Origin: Candidatus Paraprochloron terpiosi LD05
GTDB taxonomy: Bacteria > Cyanobacteriota > Cyanobacteriia > Cyanobacteriales > Prochloraceae
NCBI GenBank assembly: GCA_018141785.1
Contig: CP073341.1
Coordinates: 310,001 to 374,000 of the forward strand
Reading direction: 5' to 3'
DNA: 64,000 nt
Each line of letters begins with the position of its first letter. Within the stretch, counting starts at the first letter, position 1. Position numbers and translations under genes: made by a program. Of this stretch, positions 49,571 to 58,225 are shown piece after piece. The notes beneath the pieces were generated by a model, which saw only the letters and a list, made by a program, of their open reading frames with translations, was not told the DNA's origin and made no database searches.

Positions 49571-51415
49571 ATGTCGAAAGCTAAAACTACTATTGCTGCT
49601 ATTATCCCCTTGCTGCTCATAACCAATATAGTACCATTAGGTATCGCCCAGAGGAAACCAGCAGCGATCTGTGGTAACAGATCTGGCGGGCGGGGCACTA
49701 AGGTGCCCCGCCCCCAGATCGCCGAAAGTGCCGAAGTAGGAGCGCAAGGCTTGCGCCCTCCTTCAACCATCTTAAAACAAGGGAAGCAAATAGCTCTCAA
49801 TGGTCGCCAATTAACCGTCCCTTGGATTTATGGTCAAGACCACGATAGTGAAGGTTACTTTAGTATTAGCGATACTGCTGCTGAACAAATGTTTAACATA
49901 CACTTATTAAGTAATAAGACCCCAGAGTCTCAGCCCATCGCCTGGTTTAACTATCCTCCTTATGCACCCGTCACCCTCAAAACTGAGCAGTTTGGTGCTT
50001 ATCGTTATTTAGATATTACCAAAATAGCTCAACTTGCTGATTGGCAAATCCAAATTATTGGAGATACCCTGACAATAGACTCCCCTCAAACTAATATCCA
50101 GAATATCTCTCTTTTCACCACTCCTACATCTGAAGAAATTATTGTATATTTAGATAATCCCACTCCTTGGCAAATGAGTCAAGGGAAAAAGGAAGGAATA
50201 ATTAAAATTGATGCCATAGCAGACTCTGCTTTACTTCAGCGTTTTGGGGAGGGTACCAATTCACCCCTGTTAGTGTTAGCAAGTGAAGGAAAGCAAACTA
50301 TAATGAAGTTGAATTTACCGGAAGGGAAGAATTTGCGAGTAAGCAGCTTTTCTAATGGCTTGATTATTGAGGTGAGAGCAGATACTTTGATAGAAAGGGA
50401 TATTGTTTGGGGAAGAGGAATAAATTGGCACCAACGTTTTATCAGTATTGAAGACAAAAGATTCCCAGTGACTTGGTTAGAAGTGGATCCCTTCCATCGT
50501 AATATAACCATGAAACCCATAGTGAGTAACCCCGACAGCGCTGAAGGTATTGCTCACCTAATTAATACTGCCTTTGAAAATGAAGCAGCGATCGCCATTA
50601 ATGGAGGTTTCTTCAATCGCAATAATAAATTACCCTTAGGAGCAGTACGTCAAAATGGAACTTGGCTATCAGGGGCAATATTAAACCGAGGGGCCATGGC
50701 TTGGAATGATTTAGAAGAGATAAAATTTGACCGTCTCAGTCTAGAAGAAGTCCTAACCACCTCAAAAGGGGCGAGTTTCCCCATCCAACACCTCAACAGC
50801 GGCTATATCAAAGCAGGTATATCTCGCTATACTGCTGCATGGGGTGATTATAAAACCATGACTGACAATGAAATTATTGTGGTGGTGCGCAATCATCTCA
50901 TCGTGGAACAATTTAAAGGAGACGCAGCAGGTTCCGAATCTTTTCCTATACCCTCAGACGGTTATTTATTAGTTCTCCGTTCCTATCAATCTGCCGCCAG
51001 TCAAATAGAAATAGGTACCATAGTCAACTTAGAAAGCAGAACCATTCCCCCTGACTTTGCCCATTACCGTAATATAATGGGTGCGGGACCGTTACTAATG
51101 CAAAATGGTACCATAGTATTAGATGTAGAAGGAGAAAAATTCAGCACTGCCTTCCAACAACAAGGAGCACCCCGCAGTGCTATTGTCAAAACCTTCCACA
51201 ATACCTTAATTATCGCCGCCGTTCACAATCGTCCAGGAGGAAAAGGGCCAACACTGCAAGAATTAGCTTTAATTATGGAACAAATGGGAGCGATGGATGC
51301 CTTGAATTTAGATGGAGGCAGCTCTACCTCCCTATATTTAGGAGGACAATTAATTAATCGTTCATCCGCTACTGCTGCTCGGGTTCATAATGGTCTTGGT
51401 GTATTTATTGAGTAG
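49571..51415 (+). CDS. exported phosphodiester glycosidase (NAGPA-like)
   Basis: A 614-residue exported protein. Signal peptide about 1-26 (LLLITNIVPLGIAQ). Residues ~37-70 are encoded by two palindromic repeat elements (49680-49762) inserted in frame. Then comes a stalk or copper-amine-oxidase-like module (KQIALNGRQLTVPWIYGQDH) and, from about 290, the phosphodiester glycosidase domain: AIAINGGFFNRNNKLPLGAV, RSAIVKTFHNTLIIAAV and MDALNLDGGSSTSLYLGG. Family members remove GlcNAc caps or act on glycans; the substrate here is unknown. It is divergent from glsF. Confidence 0.85.
   Translation: MSKAKTTIAAIIPLLLITNIVPLGIAQRKPAAICGNRSGGRGTKVPRPQIAESAEVGAQGLRPPSTILKQGKQIALNGRQLTVPWIYGQDHDSEGYFSISDTAAEQMFNIHLLSNKTPESQPIAWFNYPPYAPVTLKTEQFGAYRYLDITKIAQLADWQIQIIGDTLTIDSPQTNIQNISLFTTPTSEEIIVYLDNPTPWQMSQGKKEGIIKIDAIADSALLQRFGEGTNSPLLVLASEGKQTIMKLNLPEGKNLRVSSFSNGLIIEVRADTLIERDIVWGRGINWHQRFISIEDKRFPVTWLEVDPFHRNITMKPIVSNPDSAEGIAHLINTAFENEAAIAINGGFFNRNNKLPLGAVRQNGTWLSGAILNRGAMAWNDLEEIKFDRLSLEEVLTTSKGASFPIQHLNSGYIKAGISRYTAAWGDYKTMTDNEIIVVVRNHLIVEQFKGDAAGSESFPIPSDGYLLVLRSYQSAASQIEIGTIVNLESRTIPPDFAHYRNIMGAGPLLMQNGTIVLDVEGEKFSTAFQQQGAPRSAIVKTFHNTLIIAAVHNRPGGKGPTLQELALIMEQMGAMDALNLDGGSSTSLYLGGQLINRSSATAARVHNGLGVFIE
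49680..49762. repeat. two palindromic elements inside a coding sequence
   Basis: First palindrome: GATCTGGCGGGCGGGGCAC (49680-49698) pairs with 49702-49720 at 17 of 19 positions, around a TAA. Second: GGAGCGCAAG GC TTGCGCCCTCC at 49739-49762. Both are GC-rich in an AT-rich surrounding and are translated in frame as Gly/Arg/Pro-rich residues. Confidence 0.8.
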
Positions 51416-51423
51416 TATTGTAG

Positions 51424-51440
51424 GGTGGGCATTGCCCACC
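51424..51440. terminator. GGTGGGCATTGCCCACC palindrome, possible bidirectional terminator
   Basis: A perfect eight-base-pair inverted repeat with one central base, placed nine bases after the glycosidase stop and in front of the convergent gene end at 51455. The same palindrome family is at 37533 and 62535. No long T run follows, so the terminator role is inference. Confidence 0.5.
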
Positions 51441-51454
51441 AACACCTTGGTGAA

Positions 51455-51973
51455 TCAGAGATTAAGCAGAGCAAGGTCTTGTAAAGTTGCTGGTCTAAAA
51501 TCATCAACAGAATGAGACCATTTACTCCCAGAAATGCTCTGACACCACCCGCACTCTGGACAGTCTAGGAGAAACTCACCTCTGCTGGGTGAAAACCAAT
51601 AACCTAAATATCCCTCCTCACATCTTGGACAATCTTCCATTTGTGTGTAAACTGCAAATTCACACACAATAGTTTCTAAGATTGACGCAGCATCCTGAAT
51701 ATTAATGGGTACAGAACTATTTATAAGCGCAATAAGGAAATTAATTGCTTGAATAGGATGTTGCAAGGGAAATTCAGAAACTTCACCTTCTAGCAGAAGC
51801 GTTAATGCTCCGTATCCGTGCAGAAAATTTGAACCTAAGAGCCTTTCGTGATTTTCAATCCAATGCTTGATAGCCATTAAATAAGGTTTTGGTTCTTCGG
51901 AATTAATTTGAGACACAACCTGCTGAAGGTTTGTCCACGCTTCTAACAAAGCACGATTTGGTTTTTTAGGCAT
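51455..51973 (-). CDS. zinc-ribbon protein, putative partner of small toxin-like gene
   Basis: A 172-residue protein of unrecognised family. The first ~110 residues are helical (NRALLEAWTNLQQVVSQINS, with NFLHGYGALTLLLEGEVSEF). Near residue 112 comes DCPRCEEGYLGYWFS, then LLDCPECGWCQ: two CxxC pairs forming a probable zinc ribbon. It follows 26 bases after the toxin-like frame on the same strand, the usual place of an immunity gene. That role is inferred from position only. Confidence 0.6.
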   Translation of the reverse strand: MPKKPNRALLEAWTNLQQVVSQINSEEPKPYLMAIKHWIENHERLLGSNFLHGYGALTLLLEGEVSEFPLQHPIQAINFLIALINSSVPINIQDAASILETIVCEFAVYTQMEDCPRCEEGYLGYWFSPSRGEFLLDCPECGWCQSISGSKWSHSVDDFRPATLQDLALLNL

Positions 51974-51999
51974 CGTCGATGGTGGAGCAAAACGGTAAA

Positions 52000-52290
52000 C
52001 TATGGAGTAGGCGGGGGAACAGGATAAATTGTAATCAGATTGCCCGCTGGGTCAGTATAGATTCTAATCCATGTTGTAGGGTTAGCGCCATCCGACACAC
52101 GAGTTGTCCCTATAATTTGACCAGTGTTTACAGTCCGGACAAACATTTGCTCTTGCCCAAGTCCTTCAGGAGTAATTCGAGAGCGAATAGTATTTGGACT
52201 CTGTAAAATTTGTCTCAACTGGCTTTCTGGAATTGTGAATTGAGATTGAGCAATTTTGCCGCCATAATGACGATCACGAACATGACTCAT
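52000..52290 (-). CDS. putative small RNase-type toxin domain
   Basis: A 96-residue frame: SHVRDRHYGGKIAQSQFTIP near the start, MFVRTVNTGQIIGTTRVSDG in the middle and WIRIYTDPAGNLITIYPV at the end. The early His/Arg cluster plus a terminal 'GN-I-YPV' strand is the style of single-domain polymorphic toxins of the barnase/EndoU/colicin (BECR) group, but I cannot name the family. In the same frame, 14 codons are open upstream of the ATG. The upstream small gene overlaps it by four bases. A metal-free RNase activity is a hypothesis. Confidence 0.5.
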   Translation of the reverse strand: MSHVRDRHYGGKIAQSQFTIPESQLRQILQSPNTIRSRITPEGLGQEQMFVRTVNTGQIIGTTRVSDGANPTTWIRIYTDPAGNLITIYPVPPPTP

Positions 52291-52547
52291 CCCTGCTGAG
52301 ACAGGTTGATTGGAGCGAGGTCATATGGTCGTAAAGCGCTAATACTTCCCACAAATTGAAGCTCTGGCTCACTCAAGTAAGCGCTTGGTTCGTACAACAA
52401 ATAGCGGTAGGATTCTGAGTAAAATTTGTCCGAATGGCTTGAATGCTGGGGATTCCAATTGTTTAGCAACGGTAAACTGACAATCATCACCCCAAGCACC
52501 AATGCCCCAATCAACCACTGTTTTAGTTGAATCTTCAGTTTGTTCAT
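52287..52547 (-). CDS. small membrane-anchored or secreted leader protein
   Basis: An 86-residue protein from ATG 52547 (AGAG ribosome site; a TTG at 52571 is the alternative). One hydrophobic segment (WLIGALVLGVMIVSLPLL) is followed by a Ser/Tyr-rich region (KFYSESYRYLLYEPSAYL). It ends with TGA overlapping the ATG of the toxin-like gene. Either it is an export or anchor partner of that gene, or a frameshift has split one exported toxin. No family recognised. Confidence 0.5.
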   Translation of the reverse strand: MNKLKIQLKQWLIGALVLGVMIVSLPLLNNWNPQHSSHSDKFYSESYRYLLYEPSAYLSEPELQFVGSISALRPYDLAPINLSQQG

Positions 52548-53230
52548 GTTTTCTCTTTGAGTTTTTGACAAGACTATAAAGCGGTATAAAAATCAAACTT
52601 TTGTCGTGCTCAGTTACCAAGAAACCTTGCCTCTAAGATCATCTAGTTTTGATGTGCCAATACCTTTCACTCGTATCAAATCTTCAAAAGATGTGAAAGG
52701 CCGAGCTTGTACTATACGTTCTGCAAGAACAGAACCAATACCTGGTAACTGTGTAAGGCTTTCTACAGAAGCTTTGTTGATATTGATGGGTGCTAAATCA
52801 TCTTGGATAAACTGCGAACGGTCGATTGAGCCACATAGCATATCGATGTATTCGTTTTGGACCTGCAACGTTGTGTTAGGTCCAAATTTTGCTTGCTCTA
52901 ATAGACGTTCTTCCTCCTTGTGGAATTGCGCTGCCACCGTAGGGGAGTTAATAATGAGCAAGTTTTCGTCATTAGTACGATTCGCAGTTTTAGACCAATT
53001 GTGAGAACCAGTGATGACAACCGTATCATCAACAACTGCCTTCTTTGTGATGAAGCTTGTCGGTTGCGCCCAGTATTGGTACACCAATCCGAGTCGGAGG
53101 CCGCTGCCACGGAGAATGTTGTAAATTAGGCTTGCATTGTTCATCAGCTAATTCTATACCCCACAAGTCTAAGGTGTTGCTGTACTCCCGGTTCACAATT
53201 TCCTCAGGGCTCAACAAACCATCTTCGTCT

Positions 53231-55865
53231 ATTAGAGTCGAGGGAGCTGCCACGCAGCTCGCCCCTCTCCTACGAACTGTACGTGAAACTTTCGCCTCAT
53301 ACAGCTCAGGTGCTTCTATGCCAATGGGAGGCGTGCTTCCGTAGACCGTCCTTAATACGCTTGCGATGTATTGCTTGCGCCTGGTGACACTCTCGGTGGA
53401 GGGCAACTAGATTCTTACGTTTCCAGTTGTTATGGTTGCCATCGATGTGGTGCAACTCCACGGCTCCATCCATCTCCATGAACAATCGGTTGCAGTGCTG
53501 ACATTTGCCCTTTTGTCGCTTAATTGCTTCAGCGGTTGGCCCGCTATATAGCTTGGAATTCCGACCAACCCAATAGGAAATATTCCCATCGTAGGGTGAG
53601 GCATCACCTTTGACCCCCGCCATTAATCAATGCCGGGGGTCGTTGACTTTCCAGGGAATTGCTGGGAAAGCAATATGTACCTGCTCACTGGTGAGCTGTC
53701 GTTTGGCCGCCCCTTGGGGTTTAATCCCCTTAGTGGCGAGCCGTCGTGCTTTCTCTGCTTCCATAGTCGCCATCCTGCGCTTTTCAGCTCTCAATTTGTG
53801 CCATACCCATTGTTTGAGTGACCATAGCAAATGCTGAACGAGTATCGCAGTTTGAGTGATTCTGGCGACCGCCTCGGACTTGTGACTCTATCCTTTTCAG
53901 ACGAGCTTCCGTGGTCATACCACAATTCCTGAGTAGCTTTAACCTTGGCCTTTATGTCTACATAATTTTTGGAACTCGGTGTTGATTTGAATACTTCACG
54001 GGAATTCACCCGAAAGCGCCACCCTAGGAAGTCAAACCCATCCGTAGCTTTACTCACCTTAGTCTTAGCTTCGTTAATTCGTAGCCCCCTGGTCTCCAGG
54101 AATCTGTCGATATCTTCTCTTAGCCGTGTGGTGTCGGCTTCGGGTTTACAGATAAAGACCGCGTCATCCGCGTAACGGATACCCCTTATGAGTGCGTTGG
54201 TGTGCCTTTTCTTCCATTGGTCAGACCCTAGGTTCTCAAGTCCATCTAGGGCGATATTGGCCAGTAAGGGTGAAATCACTCCACCCTGGGGGTGCCCTTG
54301 ATACTGGAGGGGTATTCACCACGGACACCAGCTTTCACAGCAAGCTTGAGACCTTTGAGAGCCTCTTTGGGTAGGACTACCCCTCTAAGCATGACCTGGT
54401 GGTCTATTTCATCGAAGCATAAGAGGGATGTCTGTTTCTAGCACCATCTTGTCCTTACCATTGGCGTTACTCTTCGGATTGTTGAAGATGAGCTTTTGTG
54501 CGTCCGCAGTACAGCGACCGGGTCTGAAGCCGTAGCTCCTTTCTCCGGCAGTTGCTTCATAGGCTGGCTCCGCTGCTAACTTGAGCAACGCTTGCCACGC
54601 CCGGTCAGCTATTGTAGGGATGCCTAGACCCCTTACTTTGCCGTTAGGCTTGGGGATATTAACCCTTCTCAGTTGCTGGTGTCTCCAGTGGTACCAGTTT
54701 ATTGCAGCCTCTGACATAACACTAGACGCTCTCTGGTAGAGAGTGCGGTTTTACCATCAACTCCGGCGGGGGACTTACGCCCTTGATTGAGCTGTGTTAC
54801 TTGTTTGACGGCCCTAGCTCTGGGCTGCACGGCTTTGTAATAGGAGCCGTTGTAAGCGTTTGACTTTGGCTTTTTGATTGTCTTTTTGCGCTTTGAAGAT
54901 GCACCTCTGTAACCGAAACACCTGACCCCGGAATCGCTTCCAAGGTAGGTCTTTCCAGACATCGTCAGCCCGTCGGCTAGTCCTCCCCATTAGCAGGAAT
55001 GCTGTCAAATGGAGTCTCATAGCCCATAGGCTGCGGTATTCGATTGGAGTTTGGTTAGTGATAGTCACAGATTGGCGACCTTATTCGCTCTGATAATTAC
55101 ATTGGGTCTCTTCTCTGTAGAAACCTTCGGGTAGTTACACCCTTCTTACCCTCGCTCTTCCGATAGGCCGTTAATCAGGCGACCCCACCACCTCACATGT
55201 CGGGCTTGGAGTCCCCTGCTTCAGTGGAAGTCGAGCGAGTTTTTACTCGTTGGGAATGAACTATTGTTATGAACCCTTGGGATTCATCCATTGGGCCATC
55301 ACCAACTCAGGAATGTAAGTACCTGACGATAGTCTTACGAGTTTCTTTCGGTATCTTTTCTGCTCTAAAGCGGTTTGGCAGTGTCCTTTATTAGGTCTTT
55401 TCTCAGATGATTCACGTTAAGTTATCCCGGTGTTCTCCCTGTTAGCGGTGTTACCGACGACACCGAAGGTGCCGCCCAAGGCGTCCCGCTCGTCAGCTCC
55501 AGTCCCGCCCTGCTGCCAGCTTCCGCCTGGTGATTAACCTCACGGTGGCCAGCCCGGAGGGCGCGGCTGCGCAGGCGGGAGAGGCTCGGTTACACGATTT
55601 CTGACCGTGCCCTCACTCTCATAGTTCATTCAGTTGTCAAGGTTCGGTAATCACTACCTTAGAGGTTCGGTGACCCTGTTTGAGTCACTTAATTTCTCTC
55701 GCGTTTCCCTTATGGGTCTCGCGTTCAGGTAGGAATCGTTTGTCCGTTTTCAGCCCCCGGCATCCGTGATGGCGGGGGCTTAGATTATCGGAGACGATGT
55801 CCCGGTAATCAGGCTCCTGCTTATGTTTGGCTTACGCCGCGACCTTCACAGGAAACGAGCCGCAC
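53231..55865 (-). mobile_element. group II intron 2 (degenerate, CL2B-like), 2635 bases
   Basis: The 5' end is the classic GTGCGGCTCG (55865 downward); the 3' end is CGACTCTAAT, ending at 53231. Domain V reads GAGCTGTATGAGGCGAAAGT, closing with CACGTACAGTTCG, and domain VI has an unpaired A near the end. Precise removal joins ATT GAC GA to A GAC GAA GAT and restores the reading frame of the host nuclease gene, which fixes both borders. The encoded protein is frameshifted. Confidence 0.92.
53306..54990 (-). pseudogene. maturase/RT with HNH domain of intron 2, frameshifted
   Basis: Pieces in order: RADDVWKDLPWKRFRGQVFR (from about 54990), QVTQLNQGRKSPAGVDGKTA, RGLGIPTIADRAWQALLKLA and ERSYGFRPGRCTADAQKLIF, METDI-type core, a shift near 54420, GVRGEYPSSIKGTP, a shift near 54290, MISPLLANIALDGLENLG with IRGIRYADDAVFICKPEADT, and DGFDFLGWRFRV. 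The C-terminus has an in-frame TGA (53627-53629) before VKGDASPYDGNISYW and the HNH-like CQHCNRLF ... VELHHIDGNHNN. At least three frameshifts. Confidence 0.87.
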
Positions 55866-56460
55866 TCGTCAATAAGGTCGGTAAACTCAATGGCTAAACC
55901 TAAATCGTCAGAATTCAAGCTGGCTAACTCTTCGTGGGTTAAAGATCACCAAGGTTCAACATATGAGTTATCAGCGATCCACCTAATTTTTACTCCAGCT
56001 TTAAATTTTTCCGTCAGGGCTTAAACGATTAACGGTAAACTAATTGCTTAGACAGCGATATCGATCAACTGTTGTGCTAAATTGATTTGCGCAATGATTT
56101 GTTTTTCTAAATCGTTTCCGTATCGTTCAATTTGACGATACGGATCTGTGTAGACATCAGCCTGGTTGTAATTAAAATATGCTTTAATTTTAGGATGTTG
56201 CGGTAAAGGTTCCAACTTTGGTTGGAGTGTTCCGCCAAGCAGTTCGGATTGATTTTCAGGTAACGCTAAAGCATGGAAAAGTAAACACAATTAATGCTAG
56301 AGCTAGTAGTAAGCAGCATATGCGATTGGTAAGCATGGCGTTTAGTTAGTAAGCGGTCTGAACATTTCTAACACACGGAAGTAATGAAGCGCCCCCGAAG
56401 GTATCCAGCTAAAGCCGGGTAGCCGTTTATCGATTCATCACAACCTTGGATTTATTTTTA

Positions 56461-56520
56461 CATACATGATAGTTGCTCAGGAAGAAATTGCCATATTTGG
56501 TAATCAAACTTAATATATAT
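56461..56520. repeat. direct repeat flanking small antitoxin-like gene, copy A
   Basis: Begins ATACATGATAGTTGCTCAGG and ends AAACTTAATATATA. A sister copy lies at 56757-56820 on the other side of the 56522-56716 gene. Confidence 0.75.
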
Positions 56521-56521
56521 A

Positions 56522-56716
56522 TCAATAATCAGCCACTTGCTCCGGTTCCAACTTCAGAGATTCACGATACTGGCGACCCAATTTCATGGCTTCTTCATAA
56601 ACTGGATCCGCCGCAAACGTCCCACCACGGCGTTTTCCCATAGGGAGTAAACTCTTGAGTTGTTCAACTTCAGCTTCCACAGCTGCCAATCTTGTCTCCA
56701 AATCAGTTGCTAACAT
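56522..56716 (-). CDS. small antitoxin-like protein
   Basis: A 64-residue protein: a short coiled coil (DLETRLAAVEAEVEQLKSLL) and a C-terminal segment GGTFAADPVYEEAMKLGRQY with RESLKLEP. The pattern 'coiled coil, then GTFAxDPxYxEAMxLGRxYR' is common in small cyanobacterial proteins encoded just before PIN-domain (VapC) toxins. No toxin follows here; the downstream side is a repeat and the dead nuclease gene. Antitoxin role inferred. Confidence 0.7.
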   Translation of the reverse strand: MLATDLETRLAAVEAEVEQLKSLLPMGKRRGGTFAADPVYEEAMKLGRQYRESLKLEPEQVADY

Positions 56717-56756
56717 AGGGATAAATTGGACAATTATCGTTTTGGACTTTCTTTTA

Positions 56757-56820
56757 TATACATGATAGTTGCTCAGGAAGATATTGTCAAATTCAAATCT
56801 CTCAATAAAACTTAATATAC
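56757..56820. repeat. direct repeat flanking small antitoxin-like gene, copy B
   Basis: ATACATGATAGTTGCTCAGG, then AAGATATTGTC and AAACTTAATATAC. It lies in the presumed promoter region of the antitoxin-like gene and matches copy A over most of its length. Confidence 0.75.
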
Positions 56821-56906
56821 ACTAAATAAACTGGTAACTGGTAACTGGTAACTGGTACTCATTGGCTATGGTAGTAGGGCCGAAGTCTAAATATAGGTAT
56901 AAAAAT

Positions 56907-57317
56907 ATGGTTCAATTAGCAGAAGTAACTCAAACTGCTAAAACCTCCTTATCGGAACCTGTCGGTTTAATCACCAGCCCCACAGAAATGCGTCCTTGGG
57001 GTTCCTTCAGTGTTCTGGAAGAGGGGAAAGGGTATAAAATAAAGAGGATTCAAGTCAATCCCGGACATCGCCTCAGTTTACAGATGCATCATCATCGCAG
57101 CGAACACTGGATAGTGATATGTGGTACAGCGAAGGTGGTTTGTGGCTCCCGCGAAGAAATCCTCAGCGTCAATCAATCCACCTATGTACCTCAGTGTACC
57201 CCTCATCGCCTCGAAAATCCAGGTGCGATCAAATTAGTTTTAATCGAAGTACAGAATGGGGAATATCTGGGAGAAGATGATATAGTACGCTTTCAAGACG
57301 ATTACGCTCGTAAATAA
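56907..57317 (+). CDS. mannose-6-phosphate isomerase-type cupin protein
   Basis: A 136-residue single cupin domain from ATG 56907; the ATG at 56862 would add 15 unconserved residues. It has EMRPWGSFSVLEEGKGYKIK, then NPGHRLSLQMHHHRSEHWIV with the metal-binding HxH...E, and PQCTPHRLENPGAIKLVLIE with the third His. It matches the C-terminal domain of bifunctional mannose-1-P guanylyltransferase/mannose-6-P isomerase, here as a stand-alone protein. Its stop overlaps the ATG of the next gene (TAATG). Confidence 0.87.
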   Translation: MVQLAEVTQTAKTSLSEPVGLITSPTEMRPWGSFSVLEEGKGYKIKRIQVNPGHRLSLQMHHHRSEHWIVICGTAKVVCGSREEILSVNQSTYVPQCTPHRLENPGAIKLVLIEVQNGEYLGEDDIVRFQDDYARK

Positions 57318-57640
57318 TGATTCATCTCAGTGAGGCTGCTGCTGGGGAAATTAAACGGTTGCAGTCTTCTCGCAACCAACCAAACACCTGCTTATGCCTA
57401 GGAGTAAAAGCTGGAGGCTGTTCCGGGTTATTATATACCATTAAACTGGAATCAGTGCAAACCGAGGGCGATCCCGTCTTCCATCATAAAAACATTACCA
57501 TAATTACAGATCAAAAAAGCTATGAGTATCTGGAAGGTCTGAAATTAGATTACTCCGAAGATTTGATGGGGGGTGGCTTTCGTTTTCGCAATCCCAAAGC
57601 TACCACTACCTGTAGCTGTGGTCAATCATTTTCCACGTAA
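57317..57640 (+). CDS. A-type iron-sulfur carrier (IscA/SufA family)
   Basis: A 107-residue A-type scaffold: IHLSEAAAGEIKRLQ at the start, VKAGGCSGLLYTIKLE with the first conserved Cys, and TTTCSCGQSFST with the CxC pair at the end. These three cysteines bind Fe or a [2Fe-2S] cluster and hand it to apo-proteins. The gene overlaps the cupin stop codon by one base, so translation is coupled. Confidence 0.92.
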   Translation: MIHLSEAAAGEIKRLQSSRNQPNTCLCLGVKAGGCSGLLYTIKLESVQTEGDPVFHHKNITIITDQKSYEYLEGLKLDYSEDLMGGGFRFRNPKATTTCSCGQSFST

Positions 57641-57720
57641 TTGTACTCCGTACAATCAAGTCCTAAATTTTTGGCAAAATGTCTTGACATCTTCCCCCTC
57701 TTAGAGCTATGATGGAAATT

Positions 57721-57788
57721 TGTCAGCAATTCTATCTTAACCTAAACATCGCATTGTCAGCGATTCTATCCTAACCTAAACATCGCAA
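57721..57788. repeat. tandem 34-base repeat upstream of rpsL
   Basis: Two copies of a 34-base unit (TGTCAGCAATTCTATCTTAA then CCTAAACATCGCAT) at 57721-57754 and 57755-57788, differing at three positions. The second ends 16 bases before the rpsL start, so it forms most of the leader of the str operon. Confidence 0.85.
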
Positions 57789-57804
57789 CTTCAATCAATT
57801 ACTC

Positions 57805-58182
57805 ATGCCCACTATCCAGCAACTGATTCGCGCAGAACGCGCAAAAATGCAGAAGAAAACCAAATCGCCGGCGCTGAAAGAATGTCCTCAGCGTCGGGGA
57901 GTCTGCACGCGAGTATATACCACCACACCGAAAAAGCCCAACTCGGCACTGCGAAAAGTAGCGCGGGTCAGACTGACTTCTGGGTTTGAAGTGACTGCCT
58001 ATATTCCAGGTATTGGCCATAACCTTCAGGAACACTCTGTAGTCTTGATTCGCGGTGGGAGGGTTAAAGATTTGCCAGGGGTTAGATATCATATCATTCG
58101 CGGCACCCTGGATGCAACAGGTGTCAAGGATCGCACTCAGAGTCGTTCTAAATACGGAGCGAAGCGACCTAAAAAAAATTGA
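57805..58182 (+). CDS. rpsL: 30S ribosomal protein S12
   Basis: First gene of the str operon. 125 residues with universal S12 text: [20 protein letters not shown], then [20 protein letters not shown] and [11 protein letters not shown]. The PNSALRK loop near residue 45 carries the lysine tied to streptomycin resistance and decoding accuracy. [19 protein letters not shown] closes the protein. Confidence 0.98.
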   Translation: MPTIQQLIRAERAKMQKKTKSPALKECPQRRGVCTRVYTTTPKKPNSALRKVARVRLTSGFEVTAYIPGIGHNLQEHSVVLIRGGRVKDLPGVRYHIIRGTLDATGVKDRTQSRSKYGAKRPKKN

Positions 58183-58225
58183 TCCAAGAAATCCTCAGAG
58201 AAATGTAGAGAAGTATTGAATAGCT

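Larger units (their letters stand above)
52614..56336 (-). pseudogene. PLD-type nuclease with EF-hand and helix-hairpin-helix, dead, intron-interrupted
   Basis: Exon 1 (55866-56336): signal peptide from ATG 56336 (RICCLLLALALIVFTF), a one-base shift, then HALALPENQSELL and LEKQIIAQINLAQQLIDIAV. In-frame TAA at 56048-56050 and 56021-56023, TGA at 55946-55948. It ends ...ATT GAC GA. Exon 2 (53230 downward) continues in frame to give DEDEDGLLSPEEIV, an EF-hand-like loop. Then GVPILGATDKLHH, a frameshift near 53043 inside the HKD motif, and KAVVDDTVVITGSHNWSKTA. The end has ComEA-like helix-hairpin-helix motifs (ININKASVESLTQLPGIGSV). Six lesions plus the intron make it non-functional. Confidence 0.85.

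Noticed and set aside
53791..54279. A separate small reverse transcriptase
   Set aside because: It is one frame of the broken intron 2 maturase, continuous with pieces on both sides.
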